A DNA stretch of 64,000 bases, taken from NCBI GenBank assembly GCA_902629075.1, contig CACOPK010000006.1:1-64000 (forward strand), given 5' to 3'. The position numbers and the translations under genes were made by a program. The stretch comes from an uncultured Pelagibacteraceae bacterium. GTDB taxonomy: Bacteria > Pseudomonadota > Alphaproteobacteria > Pelagibacterales > Pelagibacteraceae. Under the pieces are notes generated by a model. It was given only the letters and a program-made list of their open reading frames with translations. It ran no database searches and was not told the DNA's origin. Positions within the stretch are counted from its first letter, which is position 1; each line of letters opens with the position of its first letter. Shown in pieces: positions 10,295 through 20,864 of this stretch.

Positions 10295-11700
10295 TAGCTG
10301 CTGTAATACATCTGAAACTCAATAGGATGTGGAGTGTGTTCTAAATTATAAATCTCTTCAAACTTCAAAGCTATATAAGCATCTATTTGATCATCAGTAA
10401 ATACATTACCTTGTTTTAAAAAGTCTCTATCAGTATCTAAACTTTCCATCGCTTCTCTAAGTGATCCACATACAGTTGGGATATTTTTAATTTCTTCCTC
10501 GGGCAATGTATAAAGATCTTTATCAAAAGACTCTCCGGGATGAATTTTATTTTTTATTCCATCTAAGCCAGCCATTAACATAGCTGAAAAGGTTAAATAA
10601 GGATTTCCTGCCGCATCTGGAAATCTTATTTCACATCTAGCTCCTTTTTTATTTAATGTTACTGGTATTCTACAAGATGCAGACCTGTTTCTTGCAGAAT
10701 ATGCTAAAAGTACTGGAGCTTCAAAACCAGGTATTAGTCTTTTATAACTGTTAGTTGTAGCGTTTGAAAAAGCGTTTATTGCTTTCGCATGTTTAAGTAT
10801 ACCTCCAATATAATGTAGAGCGGTATCAGATAAACCAGAATATTTATCTCCTGAAAATAACGGCGTATCACCCTTCCAAATCGACTGGTGAATATGCATT
10901 CCAGAACCATTATCTCCTTTGACAGGTTTGGGCATAAAAGTTGCCGTCTTCCCAAATGAGTGAGCTACCATTTGAACTACATATTTATATAACTGAACGT
11001 TATCAGCCTGTTTAACTAGAGTTCCAAACAACATACCTAATTCGTGCTGACTTGGGGCAACTTCATGGTGGTGCTTTTCTACAGTAACTCCAACATCTCT
11101 TAGTCCTTTTAAAAATTCGCCCCTCATATCCTGTGCACTGTCTACTGGCGGCACTGGAAAATATCCACCTTTTATACCTGGTCTGTGTCCCATATTTCCG
11201 TTTTCATATTTTTTACCAGAATTGTACGGACCCTCAGAACTATCTATTGCAAACCCAGTCTCATTCATCTCATTTTTAATTCTTACATCATCAAATACAA
11301 AAAATTCAGGCTCTGGACCGAAGTATGCTTTATCACCAATACCTGAATTTTTTAAATAAGCCTCAGCTTTTTTTGCTATACCTCTAGGATCCCTTTCATA
11401 TGGATCTTTTTTGATAGCATCTAAAATATCACAAAACAAAACAAGAGTGTTATGAGAGGTAAATGGATCCAATACTTTTCTACTGAGATCAGGCTTTAGA
11501 ATCATGTCAGATTCGTTAATAGCTTTCCATCCCGCGATTGATGAGCCATCAAAAAACACACCATCATTTAACATTCCTTCATCAACTACTGTTGAGTCCA
11601 TTGTTAAATGCTGAAGTTTTCCTCTTGGATCCGTAAATCTTAAATCTACATATTCAATTTCTTTATCTCTCATCAATTTTAAAACATCGCTTGCGCTCAT
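10294..11700 (-). CDS. glnA: Type I glutamine synthetase
   Basis: [28 protein letters not shown] adenylylation-type GS; start set at ATG 11700 ([10 protein letters not shown]) with AGGAGAAAAA upstream rather than the ORF-track start at 11736. Confidence 0.95.
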   Translation of the reverse strand: MSASDVLKLMRDKEIEYVDLRFTDPRGKLQHLTMDSTVVDEGMLNDGVFFDGSSIAGWKAINESDMILKPDLSRKVLDPFTSHNTLVLFCDILDAIKKDPYERDPRGIAKKAEAYLKNSGIGDKAYFGPEPEFFVFDDVRIKNEMNETGFAIDSSEGPYNSGKKYENGNMGHRPGIKGGYFPVPPVDSAQDMRGEFLKGLRDVGVTVEKHHHEVAPSQHELGMLFGTLVKQADNVQLYKYVVQMVAHSFGKTATFMPKPVKGDNGSGMHIHQSIWKGDTPLFSGDKYSGLSDTALHYIGGILKHAKAINAFSNATTNSYKRLIPGFEAPVLLAYSARNRSASCRIPVTLNKKGARCEIRFPDAAGNPYLTFSAMLMAGLDGIKNKIHPGESFDKDLYTLPEEEIKNIPTVCGSLREAMESLDTDRDFLKQGNVFTDDQIDAYIALKFEEIYNLEHTPHPIEFQMYYSS

Positions 11701-11808
11701 TTTTTCTCCTGTATAAATTCTTAATGTGAATATCAAAAACTACAATAATAAGAACAAGATTATAGCGATAACAGCTATGCAATTTGCTCATAACTGTGAT
11801 AATTAGAT

Positions 11809-12654
11809 ATGAAAATAATAAAGAATTCCTTAAGTTTTTGGGTTAAAAATTTCCCATTCAAAAAAAATAAAAGCCATAAATATAGTAGAGGTCAATTAAT
11901 AGTTGTATCTGGTGAAAATGAGATGCTGGGAGCATCCATGTTAAGTGCTGAGGCAGCTCTTAGAACAGGAGTAGGTTCTGTAAAGATGCTTTGTTCAAAA
12001 AAAAATTTTAAAATTTTTGCTTTAAAATTTCCTTCAATGTTAAAAAAAGAGGTAAATACTCTAAATCAATTTAAAAGCTTTGTTGATAAAAATAAAAACT
12101 CTGTATATTTAATTGGACCTGGCGTTGGCGTTTCACAAATTACAATGCAAAAAACTACTTATCTACTAAAAAATATTAAATATGTTATCCTAGATGCGGA
12201 TGCTCTCACTTCATTTAAGAAAAAAACAAATCAACTCTATAAGCTTTTAGATGAGAATAAAATAATAACCCCGCATATAAAGGAATTTAGAATAATTTTT
12301 CCTAATTTAAAAAAATCAATAAGTCATAAAAAATTAATTCTATCTGCTGTAAAAAAAACTAAGGCTACAATTGTTTTAAAAGGAAACACTACATTAATTG
12401 CAAATCAAAAAAAATTAATAATTAATAGCAAATCCTCAAATGAACTTGCTGTAATTGGTACAGGAGATGTTTTAGCAGGTTTAATATCGAGTTTATTAGG
12501 TGAAAAAAAAATGAGTCCAATACAAGCAGCATCAGCCGGAGTCTGGATACATAGCAAAACTGCAATTAAATTAAAAAAAGGACTTATCGCAGAAGATCTA
12601 ATAAAAAATTTAAAGAAAACAATTACAAGTATATATGGAAGATATTCTAAATAA
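11809..12654 (+). CDS. nnrD: ADP/ATP-dependent NAD(P)H-hydrate dehydratase (stand-alone)
   Basis: YjeF C-terminal domain: LIVVSGENEMLGA, LDADAL, ITPHIKEF, IGTGDVLAG. Confidence 0.85.
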   Translation: MKIIKNSLSFWVKNFPFKKNKSHKYSRGQLIVVSGENEMLGASMLSAEAALRTGVGSVKMLCSKKNFKIFALKFPSMLKKEVNTLNQFKSFVDKNKNSVYLIGPGVGVSQITMQKTTYLLKNIKYVILDADALTSFKKKTNQLYKLLDENKIITPHIKEFRIIFPNLKKSISHKKLILSAVKKTKATIVLKGNTTLIANQKKLIINSKSSNELAVIGTGDVLAGLISSLLGEKKMSPIQAASAGVWIHSKTAIKLKKGLIAEDLIKNLKKTITSIYGRYSK

Positions 12655-13117
12655 AGAACCAGTTAAAAGAGTTCAAAAAAAACTTAATGAATTTAGCAAT
12701 GAATTAAAGGCTATTGTTTTAAATTCATCTGCTAGAACAGCTCTAGAAGCTGCAGAAAGTTTAAATACAGAAGTCGGCTCAATAGTAAAAAGCTTGTTAT
12801 TTAAAACTGAAGATGGTTTTGTACTATGTTTGGTTTCTGGCGACAAGAGATGCTCTTTAAATAAACTAAAAAAAATCAAAAATCAAAAAGATATTTCAAT
12901 GGCAAACGCAGATGAGGTCAAGAAAGTAACTGGATTTACAATTGGAGGGGTTTCTCCAGTTGCACACTTACAACAAATAGAAATCTTTATTGATCTAGAA
13001 TTGAATAGATTTAAGCATGTATTTGCAGCAGCAGGGCATCCAAATTGTATCTTTAAAATAGATTTTGACAACCTTAAAAAAATCACTAAAGGTTTAATAA
13101 AAAATATTGCCGAATGA
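12635..13117 (+). CDS. YbaK/EbsC-family aminoacyl-tRNA deacylase
   Basis: VGSIVKSLLFKT, GGVSPVAHL, VFAAAGHPN. Confidence 0.87.
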   Translation: MEDILNKEPVKRVQKKLNEFSNELKAIVLNSSARTALEAAESLNTEVGSIVKSLLFKTEDGFVLCLVSGDKRCSLNKLKKIKNQKDISMANADEVKKVTGFTIGGVSPVAHLQQIEIFIDLELNRFKHVFAAAGHPNCIFKIDFDNLKKITKGLIKNIAE

Positions 13118-14010
13118 CATCTCCAAAAACCATAGATTATTTTTTATTAACAACATTAGCTTTAATTTGGGCATCAGCCTTTTTTAACATAAAAATCGCA
13201 ACTTATTCTTATGGACCAATTACAATTGCGTTTTTAAGAATTTTATTTGGAGCGATACCAGTTGTAATTCTATGTTTAGCAAAAAATATTAAAATTGAAG
13301 CATTTTCAAAAGATTGGATTTGGTATGCATCAATCGGTATTATAAATTTAGTTATTCCTTTTTTCTTAATTGCGTACGGTGTTCAAAAGGTTCAAAGTAA
13401 TCTTGCTGCGATACTTATGTCCTCAACACCAATAAGTGCTACGATATTGGCTCATTTTTTTGTAGATAAAGAAAAAATCAATATGTTTAAAATAATTGGA
13501 ATATTGGTTGGCTTTTTAGGGATAGTATATTTGTTTTCAGACAATTTATTAATAACTGACTCTAATTTCTTTTATGCTCTAATGATTTTGTTAGGTTCAA
13601 CTTTTTATGTTATTGGTGGGATTTTAACTTTAAAGATAAGTCATAAAAAAAATGAAAACGTTACTGCTTCTATACTTATTTGGGGTACTTTAATAGTATG
13701 CCCAATTTCACTTTTTTTTGAGCAACCTTGGAATTTATCACCTAGTTTGGACTCCACATTGGCATTAATATATTTAGGAATTTTTCCCACTGGTGTTGCA
13801 TGGCTTTTAAGATTTTCTATTTTGAAAAAAAATGGTTTAGTTTTTCAAGCTCAAGTTGCTTATCTAATTCCAATTTTTGGAGTAATACTTGGATATTTTA
13901 TTTTAAATGAACTTATTACCTCAAAAGTAATAATTTCTCTAATTGCTGTAATTGTTGGTATTTATTTTGTAAAAAAATCAACAAATTCTAAAAATTTCTG
14001 GGGAAATTAA
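13114..14010 (+). CDS. EamA/DMT-superfamily transporter
   Basis: About 10 TM segments, duplicated EamA pattern. Confidence 0.85.
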   Translation: MTSPKTIDYFLLTTLALIWASAFFNIKIATYSYGPITIAFLRILFGAIPVVILCLAKNIKIEAFSKDWIWYASIGIINLVIPFFLIAYGVQKVQSNLAAILMSSTPISATILAHFFVDKEKINMFKIIGILVGFLGIVYLFSDNLLITDSNFFYALMILLGSTFYVIGGILTLKISHKKNENVTASILIWGTLIVCPISLFFEQPWNLSPSLDSTLALIYLGIFPTGVAWLLRFSILKKNGLVFQAQVAYLIPIFGVILGYFILNELITSKVIISLIAVIVGIYFVKKSTNSKNFWGN

Positions 14011-14928
14011 TTATTTTAAAGACGAGATTGATTTAATATGTTCGGGATTAATATTGCAACACCCTCCTAAAATATTAGCGCCCTTTTCCTTAATTCTTTT
14101 TGCAAACTTATAAAAGATTTTACCAGTTATCTCATCTCTTATACCCATTGTATCGTTTGGATTTTTTCCTACTTCATCAAATTTTGATGTATTAAATTTA
14201 TGGAGAGGCAGTGGCTCCTCAATATTCCACAAGTTAGCTTTAAATCCAAATGGTAAATTTAAACCTGACATTTCTTTAGAGGAATTTTCAATAATTTCTA
14301 GTGAAACACATGCTCCAATTAAACCAATCCAATTATTAGTTTTATATTTTTTAACTATTTCTGTAATAGTTTCTCCAGAGGCTATCCTCCCATTTTTTTT
14401 TAAATGCAATCCAACTAATACTGGCATATTCATTTTTTCTGTAACTTCACAGACTGCTTCGATTTCTTTCGCACTTGTAATTACATCCAAGTAAAAAAAA
14501 TCTACATAAGGTTTGATAATATCAGCCTGTTCCTTAAAGTCTTTTTTAATTATATTTATTTCCCTATCGTCAACAACGTATGTGCCATTTTGGGGTGGAA
14601 GACTTCCAGCCACTAGAATATTTTTTTTTGAAATTTCTCTTGCTTTGTTTGCGAGCTCACAAGCCTTTTTATTTACATATTCAAATTTATCTTCTACCTT
14701 ATTTTGAATTAATCTAATTTTTCTACTACTAAAGTTATTTGTTACGATTACGTCTGCGCCTGCATTAATAAAAGATATGTGTACATCGATCAATAATTGA
14801 TGGAATTTCTCATCAAGTAGTGCGCTTGTGGACCATAAGGTTCCTTTAGATACCAATCCTTTTGCCAGAAGCTCTTGACCTACTCCTCCATCTAAAATTT
14901 TTGTTTTTTTAAAATAATTTAAATCCAT
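14011..14928 (-). CDS. Homocysteine S-methyltransferase family protein
   Basis: LDGGVGQELLAKG, zinc-ligand motifs GACVS and GGCCNINPEHI. Confidence 0.87.
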   Translation of the reverse strand: MDLNYFKKTKILDGGVGQELLAKGLVSKGTLWSTSALLDEKFHQLLIDVHISFINAGADVIVTNNFSSRKIRLIQNKVEDKFEYVNKKACELANKAREISKKNILVAGSLPPQNGTYVVDDREINIIKKDFKEQADIIKPYVDFFYLDVITSAKEIEAVCEVTEKMNMPVLVGLHLKKNGRIASGETITEIVKKYKTNNWIGLIGACVSLEIIENSSKEMSGLNLPFGFKANLWNIEEPLPLHKFNTSKFDEVGKNPNDTMGIRDEITGKIFYKFAKRIKEKGANILGGCCNINPEHIKSISSLK

Positions 14929-14930
14929 TT

Positions 14931-15674
14931 TTAAATAATTTTAAGCCCCATTCTAATAGCTACAAATATTACCAAACAAGATGTAATCAATGCTAGAAAT
15001 TTTGTAGGTAAAATTTTTAAATTCAAATAATTACCTATTTGACCACCTATTAATACAAAAAATAATAAATACCAATATTCTACAAAATCATTCAGCACAT
15101 GAGATTTTGTTAGTTGGCCAATTATACCTGCAAAAGAATTTATTAATATAAATATAGATGAGGTTGTTACAATATGTTTTGGCAAGCCTGCTCTTAATAA
15201 AAATAAAATGGGACTTAAAAAAATTCCTCCACCAATACCAACAATTCCAGATAAGATACCTAAGACAGATCCAATAAATAATGAATATATATATTTTACT
15301 TCTTTATACTTATTTTCATTATCATCATAAGATTTAAAATTAAATAATAACAATAAACCTGAAACTAAAAGAACAAAAAACAATAAAATTTCAAATATAT
15401 TTTTTTCTATTTCTAAAGTTCCTCCAATAAAAGCCAGAGGTACTGATCCGATCAAATATGGTGTTAATAGTTTGAGATTTAAGTTTCCTGCTTTAATATA
15501 ATTAATGGAATTCCCAGAAACTACGATTATATTACATCCTAATGCTATAACAGGCAGGATATAATATGGTATCTCCCATATGAGCAACAAAGCAAGATAT
15601 GTTGAGCCTCCACCGAAACCAACACTTGAATATAATATTGCAGTTACAAAAAATAAAATTGGTAATATAATCAT
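14931..15674 (-). CDS. TauE/SafE-family membrane protein (sulfite/anion exporter)
   Basis: SSVGFGGGSTYLALLL, LSGIVGIGGGIFLSPIL. Confidence 0.87.
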   Translation of the reverse strand: MIILPILFFVTAILYSSVGFGGGSTYLALLLIWEIPYYILPVIALGCNIIVVSGNSINYIKAGNLNLKLLTPYLIGSVPLAFIGGTLEIEKNIFEILLFFVLLVSGLLLLFNFKSYDDNENKYKEVKYIYSLFIGSVLGILSGIVGIGGGIFLSPILFLLRAGLPKHIVTTSSIFILINSFAGIIGQLTKSHVLNDFVEYWYLLFFVLIGGQIGNYLNLKILPTKFLALITSCLVIFVAIRMGLKII

Positions 15675-15683
15675 TTATAAATT

Positions 15684-16184
15684 ATGTCTGTAAATATAGC
15701 ACTTTTAACTGTTACTGACACTAGAACATTGGAAACTGATAAATCTGGAAATATCTTAGTTGAGAAAATTAACAAAGCTAAACACAATTTAGTAGAACGA
15801 AAAATTTGTAAAGATAGCAAAGAAGATATTAAGATTATTCTTAAAGAATGGACTCATAAAAAAGATTTAGACGTTATAATTACAACAGGTGGAACCGGTT
15901 TAACCGGAAGAGATATTACGCCTGAAGCCTTGGATGAAATAGCAGATAAACATATACCAGGATTTGGAGAAATATTTAGATATTATAGTTTAGAAACAGT
16001 AGGAACCTCATCAATTCAATCACGGGCATGTGCAGTACTTTCAAATGGTAAATATATATTTGCTTTGCCAGGTTCATCAGGCGGTGTTACTGATGCATGG
16101 GATAAAATTCTATTTCATCAATTAGATATAAATCACAAACCATGTAATTTTGTAGAATTGTTCCCTAGATTAAAAGAAAAATAA
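15684..16184 (+). CDS. moaB: Molybdopterin biosynthesis protein MoaB
   Basis: MoCF-biosynthesis motif TTGGTGLTGRDITPEA, LPGSSGGVTDAWD. Confidence 0.92.
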   Translation: MSVNIALLTVTDTRTLETDKSGNILVEKINKAKHNLVERKICKDSKEDIKIILKEWTHKKDLDVIITTGGTGLTGRDITPEALDEIADKHIPGFGEIFRYYSLETVGTSSIQSRACAVLSNGKYIFALPGSSGGVTDAWDKILFHQLDINHKPCNFVELFPRLKEK

Positions 16185-16185
16185 T

Positions 16186-17034
16186 TTATTTTCTTGTTGC
16201 AATAAAAACGCCAACAGAAGCAATTACAAAACCACATATATCTATAAAATTTAAATTCTCATTTAAAAATAACCATGCAATAAAAGCTGAGGTAGCAGGT
16301 ATAAGAAAAAATATAGAAACAGTTTTACTTGCTGAATTATGTTTGATTAGAAACATCAATATTGTAAATGCACCGAAAGAAACTAATAAAATTTGATGAG
16401 CCATTGCAATCACAAAAGTAGCGTTGAAATCTATATAAGGTTCAACAAAGAATGTAATTATTAAAGCATGAAATAGAAAACCTCCAATTGCTTGATACAT
16501 ATTATTTACTGGTAGAGAAATATTCTGACTTAATTTTTTTTGCCAAATAGTCGACCCTGTAATTGCAAATAAAGCAATAAAAGTAGCTATAACGCCGGAG
16601 ATTGGAATAGTTTCACCAATATCAAAACCTAACACAAGAATAGCGCCAATAAATCCTAATACAATCCCTAGCCATTGTTTCCAGCCAATTTTTTCATTAA
16701 GCAAGGGACCAGCTAAAATATTAGTTAGGATAGGTTGTAGTGTTACAATAAGTGCTGCAATACCAGTCGGCATTCCTTTTGATATAGAATAAAAAACGCC
16801 ACCTAAATATAATCCATGAAATAACACTCCAGTTAATAGAGACTCAGTTATATCTTTTTTTGATACTTTAATTTCTTTTTTACTAAAGTATGAAAAAATT
16901 AAAAAACCTATTGCTACAATTAAAAATCTAAAAGCAAGTGCTGAGAAGGGCTCGCTATTATCTACTATAGGCTTTGTTGTGATAAATGCTGAAGACCAGA
17001 GTAGAATAAATATAAATGGAAATAGTTTTATCAT
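16186..17034 (-). CDS. EamA/DMT-superfamily transporter
   Basis: LWSSAFITTKPIVD, 10-TM pattern. Confidence 0.87.
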   Translation of the reverse strand: MIKLFPFIFILLWSSAFITTKPIVDNSEPFSALAFRFLIVAIGFLIFSYFSKKEIKVSKKDITESLLTGVLFHGLYLGGVFYSISKGMPTGIAALIVTLQPILTNILAGPLLNEKIGWKQWLGIVLGFIGAILVLGFDIGETIPISGVIATFIALFAITGSTIWQKKLSQNISLPVNNMYQAIGGFLFHALIITFFVEPYIDFNATFVIAMAHQILLVSFGAFTILMFLIKHNSASKTVSIFFLIPATSAFIAWLFLNENLNFIDICGFVIASVGVFIATRK

Positions 17035-17049
17035 TAAAAAGAAAAATAT

Positions 17050-17295
17050 TTACTTTTGATATTTTTCTTTCCATTCAGAATAAGGCATTCCATAAACATG
17101 CTCCCTTGCATCAGGATCAGTAATTTCTATTCCTTTTTTTTTAGCCTCTTCACGATACCATTTCGATAAACAATTTCTGCAAAATCCCGCTAAATTCATT
17201 AAATCAATATTTTGAACATCTTTTCTGTCCCTTAAATGATTTATAAGTCTTTCAAATGCTGCGGATTGTAATTCTTTTTTTGTATTTTCATCCAT
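17050..17295 (-). CDS. DUF1244 family protein
   Basis: NLAGFCRNCLSKWYREEA, HVYGMPYSEWK. Confidence 0.88.
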   Translation of the reverse strand: MDENTKKELQSAAFERLINHLRDRKDVQNIDLMNLAGFCRNCLSKWYREEAKKKGIEITDPDAREHVYGMPYSEWKEKYQK

Positions 17296-17318
17296 AAATA
17301 TTGGTGTATGCTTATTCT

Positions 17319-17891
17319 ATGAAATTATCTGGTTCATATCAAATTAATTTAGATAAAGAAAAAGTATGGGACGCTTTAAACGATCCTGATATACTAAAAC
17401 AATCAATACCCGGATGTGAGGAATTCATAAAGAATTCAGATACGAATTTTACAGCTAAAGCTACTAACAAAATAGGCCCATTTAACGCGTCTTTTAGTGG
17501 AGAAATAGAATTACAAAACTTAAAACCACCGCATAGTTATAAAATAACTGGTTCAGGAAATTCTCCGGTTGGTTTCGCCCAAGGAGAGGCAGATGTTAAA
17601 CTAGAGGATAGTGATGTTGGAACAAAATTAATTTATTCTGTAGATGCACAGGTGGGAGGAAAGATAGCACAGGTTGGATCAAGATTGATTGATATGACAG
17701 CAAAAAAAATGGCTGATATTTTTTTTGGTAAATTTTCAGAACTGATTTCACGTGAAACTCCAGGAATTGAAAAAAATGAATCCAAACCAGATGAAGAAAA
17801 TAAAAAAACCCAAAGTGAAAAAAAACATATTTACGTTATTGCAGGAATAATTGCGGTTTCAGCAGCAATAGTATGGTTTTTCCTTAATTAA
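17319..17891 (+). CDS. coxG: CoxG-like SRPBCC protein with C-terminal membrane anchor
   Basis: MKLSGSYQINLDKEKVWDALNDPDILKQSIPGCEEF; C-terminal TM segment; adjacent to coxSLM; ATG at 17319 preferred to TTG at 17301. Confidence 0.88.
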   Translation: MKLSGSYQINLDKEKVWDALNDPDILKQSIPGCEEFIKNSDTNFTAKATNKIGPFNASFSGEIELQNLKPPHSYKITGSGNSPVGFAQGEADVKLEDSDVGTKLIYSVDAQVGGKIAQVGSRLIDMTAKKMADIFFGKFSELISRETPGIEKNESKPDEENKKTQSEKKHIYVIAGIIAVSAAIVWFFLN

Positions 17892-17894
17892 TTT

Positions 17895-17918
17895 TTCTAC
17901 TCTTAGTAGAATTTTTTT
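17895..17918 (+). terminator. Rho-independent terminator after coxG
   Basis: TTCTACT-ctt-AGTAGAA followed by 7 T. Confidence 0.75.
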
Positions 17919-17981
17919 ACTTAAAGTCTGTTGAACAAAGTCCGACTTAATGTTTAAATCTACACTAATTGTAATTTAATT

Positions 17982-18458
17982 ATGAAAAGGGGAAGCATGA
18001 GAAAAGTTACACTTGAGATTAATGGTAAAAAAATTGAGAAAGAAGTCCAAGATAATACATTACTATCTACATTATTAAGAGAGCACTTAAACTTAACTGG
18101 TACTCATATAGGTTGTGATACTAGTCAATGTGGAGCGTGCGTAGTTCATGTAAATGGTAACTCTTTAAAAAGCTGCACTGCATTAGCTACAGATATTGAT
18201 GGTTCAAAAATTACCACAATTGAAGGATTGGCAACAAATGGAAAAATGCATCCTATGCAAGAAGCATTTAAAAAACTTCACGGGTTACAATGTGGATTTT
18301 GTACGCCCGGCATGGTTATGAGTGCGGTGGATCTTTTACAAAAAAATAAAAAACCTTCTGATACAGAAATTAGAGATTGGTTAGAAGGTAATATTTGTAG
18401 ATGTACTGGATATCAAAATATTGTTGCAGCAGTAAAAGAAGCAGCAACAAAAATGTAA
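17982..18458 (+). CDS. coxS: 2Fe-2S small subunit of xanthine-oxidase-family dehydrogenase (CoxS-like)
   Basis: GCDTSQCGACVVHVNG, QCGFCTPGMVM, CRCTGYQNI; conserved-domain start may be ATG 17997 (MRKVTLEING). Confidence 0.92.
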   Translation: MKRGSMRKVTLEINGKKIEKEVQDNTLLSTLLREHLNLTGTHIGCDTSQCGACVVHVNGNSLKSCTALATDIDGSKITTIEGLATNGKMHPMQEAFKKLHGLQCGFCTPGMVMSAVDLLQKNKKPSDTEIRDWLEGNICRCTGYQNIVAAVKEAATKM

Positions 18459-18478
18459 AAATTTAGGAGGTTTTAGTT

Positions 18479-20857
18479 ATGGCAAGTTTAGTTGGTTCAC
18501 GAGTTGAAAGAAAAGAGGATAAAAGATTTTTAACTGGAAAAGGAAGGTATACATCAGATATCAACCTTGCAAACCAAACATATGCTATTTTTGTAAGATC
18601 TCCACATGCAAGAGCTCAAATTAAAAAATTAGATATTTCAAAAGCACAAAAATCTTCTGGTGTTGTTAGTATTTTGACAGGATCTGAAATTGCCGAAGAT
18701 AAAATCGGAGGTTTGATTGCTGGTTGGGCGATTAGAAGTGAAGATGGAACAGAAATGAAGTGTCCAGCTAATCCACCGTTAGCAAAAGATATTGTTAACT
18801 TTGTTGGTGATCCATTGGCTGTTGTTATAGCTGAGAGTTTAGAAGAAGCAAAATCTGCTGCTGAAAAAGTTTCAGTTGATTACAAAGTGCTTAAAGCTGT
18901 TACTAGTACTGCAGATGCAATGAATGGGGATACGATCCATGAAGGTATAGATAAAAACTTATGTTTCGATTGGTTACTTGGTGATAGACAAAAAGTTAAA
19001 GAAGCCTTTGATAAAGCAGATAAAGTCATTTCTATAGATATAATTAATAATAGATTAATCCCAAATGCAATGGAGCCTAGAGCTTGTCTTGCAGATTATA
19101 ATTCAGCTTCAGAGGAAATAACTTTGTATACTACTAGTCAAAATCCACACCTGTCTAGGCTAATCATGTCTGCTTTTGGCAATGTTTCACCTGAACATAA
19201 ATTGAGAGTAGTTGCTCCAGATGTTGGGGGTGGTTTTGGATCAAAAATTAATGTCTATAATGAAGACATAGTATGCAGCTGGGCAGCAAAAAAAATTAAT
19301 AGAGCAATTAAATGGGTAGCTGAAAGATCAGAGTCTTTTTTAACTGATATTCATGGAAGAGATCATGTTACTCATGCTGAGTTAGCTGTTACAAATGATG
19401 GTAAATTTCTAGGATTTAAAAATGAGACAATTGCCAATTTAGGGGCTTATGCAAGAGTTTTTGGAACAGTAACTCCTACTTATTTGTTTGGACCTTGTGC
19501 AACGGGAGTTTATGAAATACCTGCTGCATACAGTAACGTTAAAGCTGTTTTTACAAATACTGCTCCAGTTGATGCCTATAGAGGAGCGGGAAGGCCAGAA
19601 GCAACTTATACAATTGAAAGATTAGTTGAGAAAGCTTCTATGGAACTTGGAATAGATAAAACTGAATTAAGAATGAAAAACTTTCCAACAGCTTTTCCAT
19701 TTAAACAAACATTAGTTCATACTGTAGATTCAGGTGACTATATTGCTGGAATGGAGAAAGCTAAACAAATGGCAGATTACAACGGCTATGAGGCGAGAAG
19801 AAAAGACTCAGAGTCTAGAGGAAAGCTTAGAGGAATAGGAGTTTCATCTTATTTCGAGGCATGCGGCATCGCACCATCAGCAGCAGTAATGTCATTAGGT
19901 TGTGGAGTTGGGTTATGGGAATCTGCCGAGGTAAGATTTAATCCAACAGGCCAAGTTACAGTTTATACAGGTTCACACAGTCATGGACAAAGTCACCAAA
20001 CAACATTTGCTCAAATTGCAGCTGATGAGTTAGGAGTGCCAATTGAAAATATAGATATTGTTCACGGAGATACCGATAAAGGTACTTTTGGTATGGGAAC
20101 TTATGGTTCTAGATCACTAACGGTTGGAGGTATAGCAATAGTTAATGCTTGTAAGAAAATTGTAGAAAAAGGAAAAAGAGTTACTGCAAAAATGTTAGAA
20201 GCAAGTCCAGAGGATGTTGAATTTAAAGATGGCGAATTCATCGTTGCCAAATCAAACAAAAAGAAAACAATAGGTGAAATTGCGTTTGCTTGTTATCTAC
20301 CAGGTGTAAGAGATGAAATGAAATCTCCTTTACCAGAAGGAGAAGAACCAGGTCTTAAGGAAACTGCATTTTTTGATCCTTCAAACTTTTCCTTTCCAGC
20401 AGGAACCCATATTGCTGAAGTTGAAATTGATCCAGAAACTGGCGAGGTAAAACTTGAAAAATATACAGCATGTGATGATTTTGGAAGAATTATTAATCCA
20501 ATGATTGTTGAGGGTCAGGTTCATGGTGGATTAGCTCAGGGTATAGGCCAGGCTTTATATGAAAATGCAGAGTATGATGAAACTGGTCAATTGATGACAG
20601 GCTCATATATGGATTATACAATGCCTAGAGCAGATAACTTTCCAGAGTTCAATATCGGATATACTTGTACGCACGCGACTACAAACCCATTGGGCGTGAA
20701 AGGTTGTGGAGAGGCTGGCGCAATCGCAGCACCACCAACCGTTATGAATGCAGTAATAGATGCTTTGGGAGGACAAGAAATTACAATGCCAGCTACCGCA
20801 GAGAAAGTTTGGAAAGCATGTAAAAATTTAAAAAAATCAAATTCGAAAGCAGCTTAG
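18479..20857 (+). CDS. coxL: Molybdopterin-binding large subunit, form II CoxL-like
   Basis: Full-length 792 aa; AYRGAGR motif at 19574-19594 (form II-type rather than AYxCSFR of form I); RBS AGGAGG. Confidence 0.88.
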   Translation: MASLVGSRVERKEDKRFLTGKGRYTSDINLANQTYAIFVRSPHARAQIKKLDISKAQKSSGVVSILTGSEIAEDKIGGLIAGWAIRSEDGTEMKCPANPPLAKDIVNFVGDPLAVVIAESLEEAKSAAEKVSVDYKVLKAVTSTADAMNGDTIHEGIDKNLCFDWLLGDRQKVKEAFDKADKVISIDIINNRLIPNAMEPRACLADYNSASEEITLYTTSQNPHLSRLIMSAFGNVSPEHKLRVVAPDVGGGFGSKINVYNEDIVCSWAAKKINRAIKWVAERSESFLTDIHGRDHVTHAELAVTNDGKFLGFKNETIANLGAYARVFGTVTPTYLFGPCATGVYEIPAAYSNVKAVFTNTAPVDAYRGAGRPEATYTIERLVEKASMELGIDKTELRMKNFPTAFPFKQTLVHTVDSGDYIAGMEKAKQMADYNGYEARRKDSESRGKLRGIGVSSYFEACGIAPSAAVMSLGCGVGLWESAEVRFNPTGQVTVYTGSHSHGQSHQTTFAQIAADELGVPIENIDIVHGDTDKGTFGMGTYGSRSLTVGGIAIVNACKKIVEKGKRVTAKMLEASPEDVEFKDGEFIVAKSNKKKTIGEIAFACYLPGVRDEMKSPLPEGEEPGLKETAFFDPSNFSFPAGTHIAEVEIDPETGEVKLEKYTACDDFGRIINPMIVEGQVHGGLAQGIGQALYENAEYDETGQLMTGSYMDYTMPRADNFPEFNIGYTCTHATTNPLGVKGCGEAGAIAAPPTVMNAVIDALGGQEITMPATAEKVWKACKNLKKSNSKAA

Positions 20858-20864
20858 GAGGAAT

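Noticed and set aside
11701-11808. Possible glnA leader riboswitch or sigma-54/NtrC site
   Set aside because: Only a 5-bp ATAGC/GCTAT stem and no convincing consensus; cannot support a named element without covariance search
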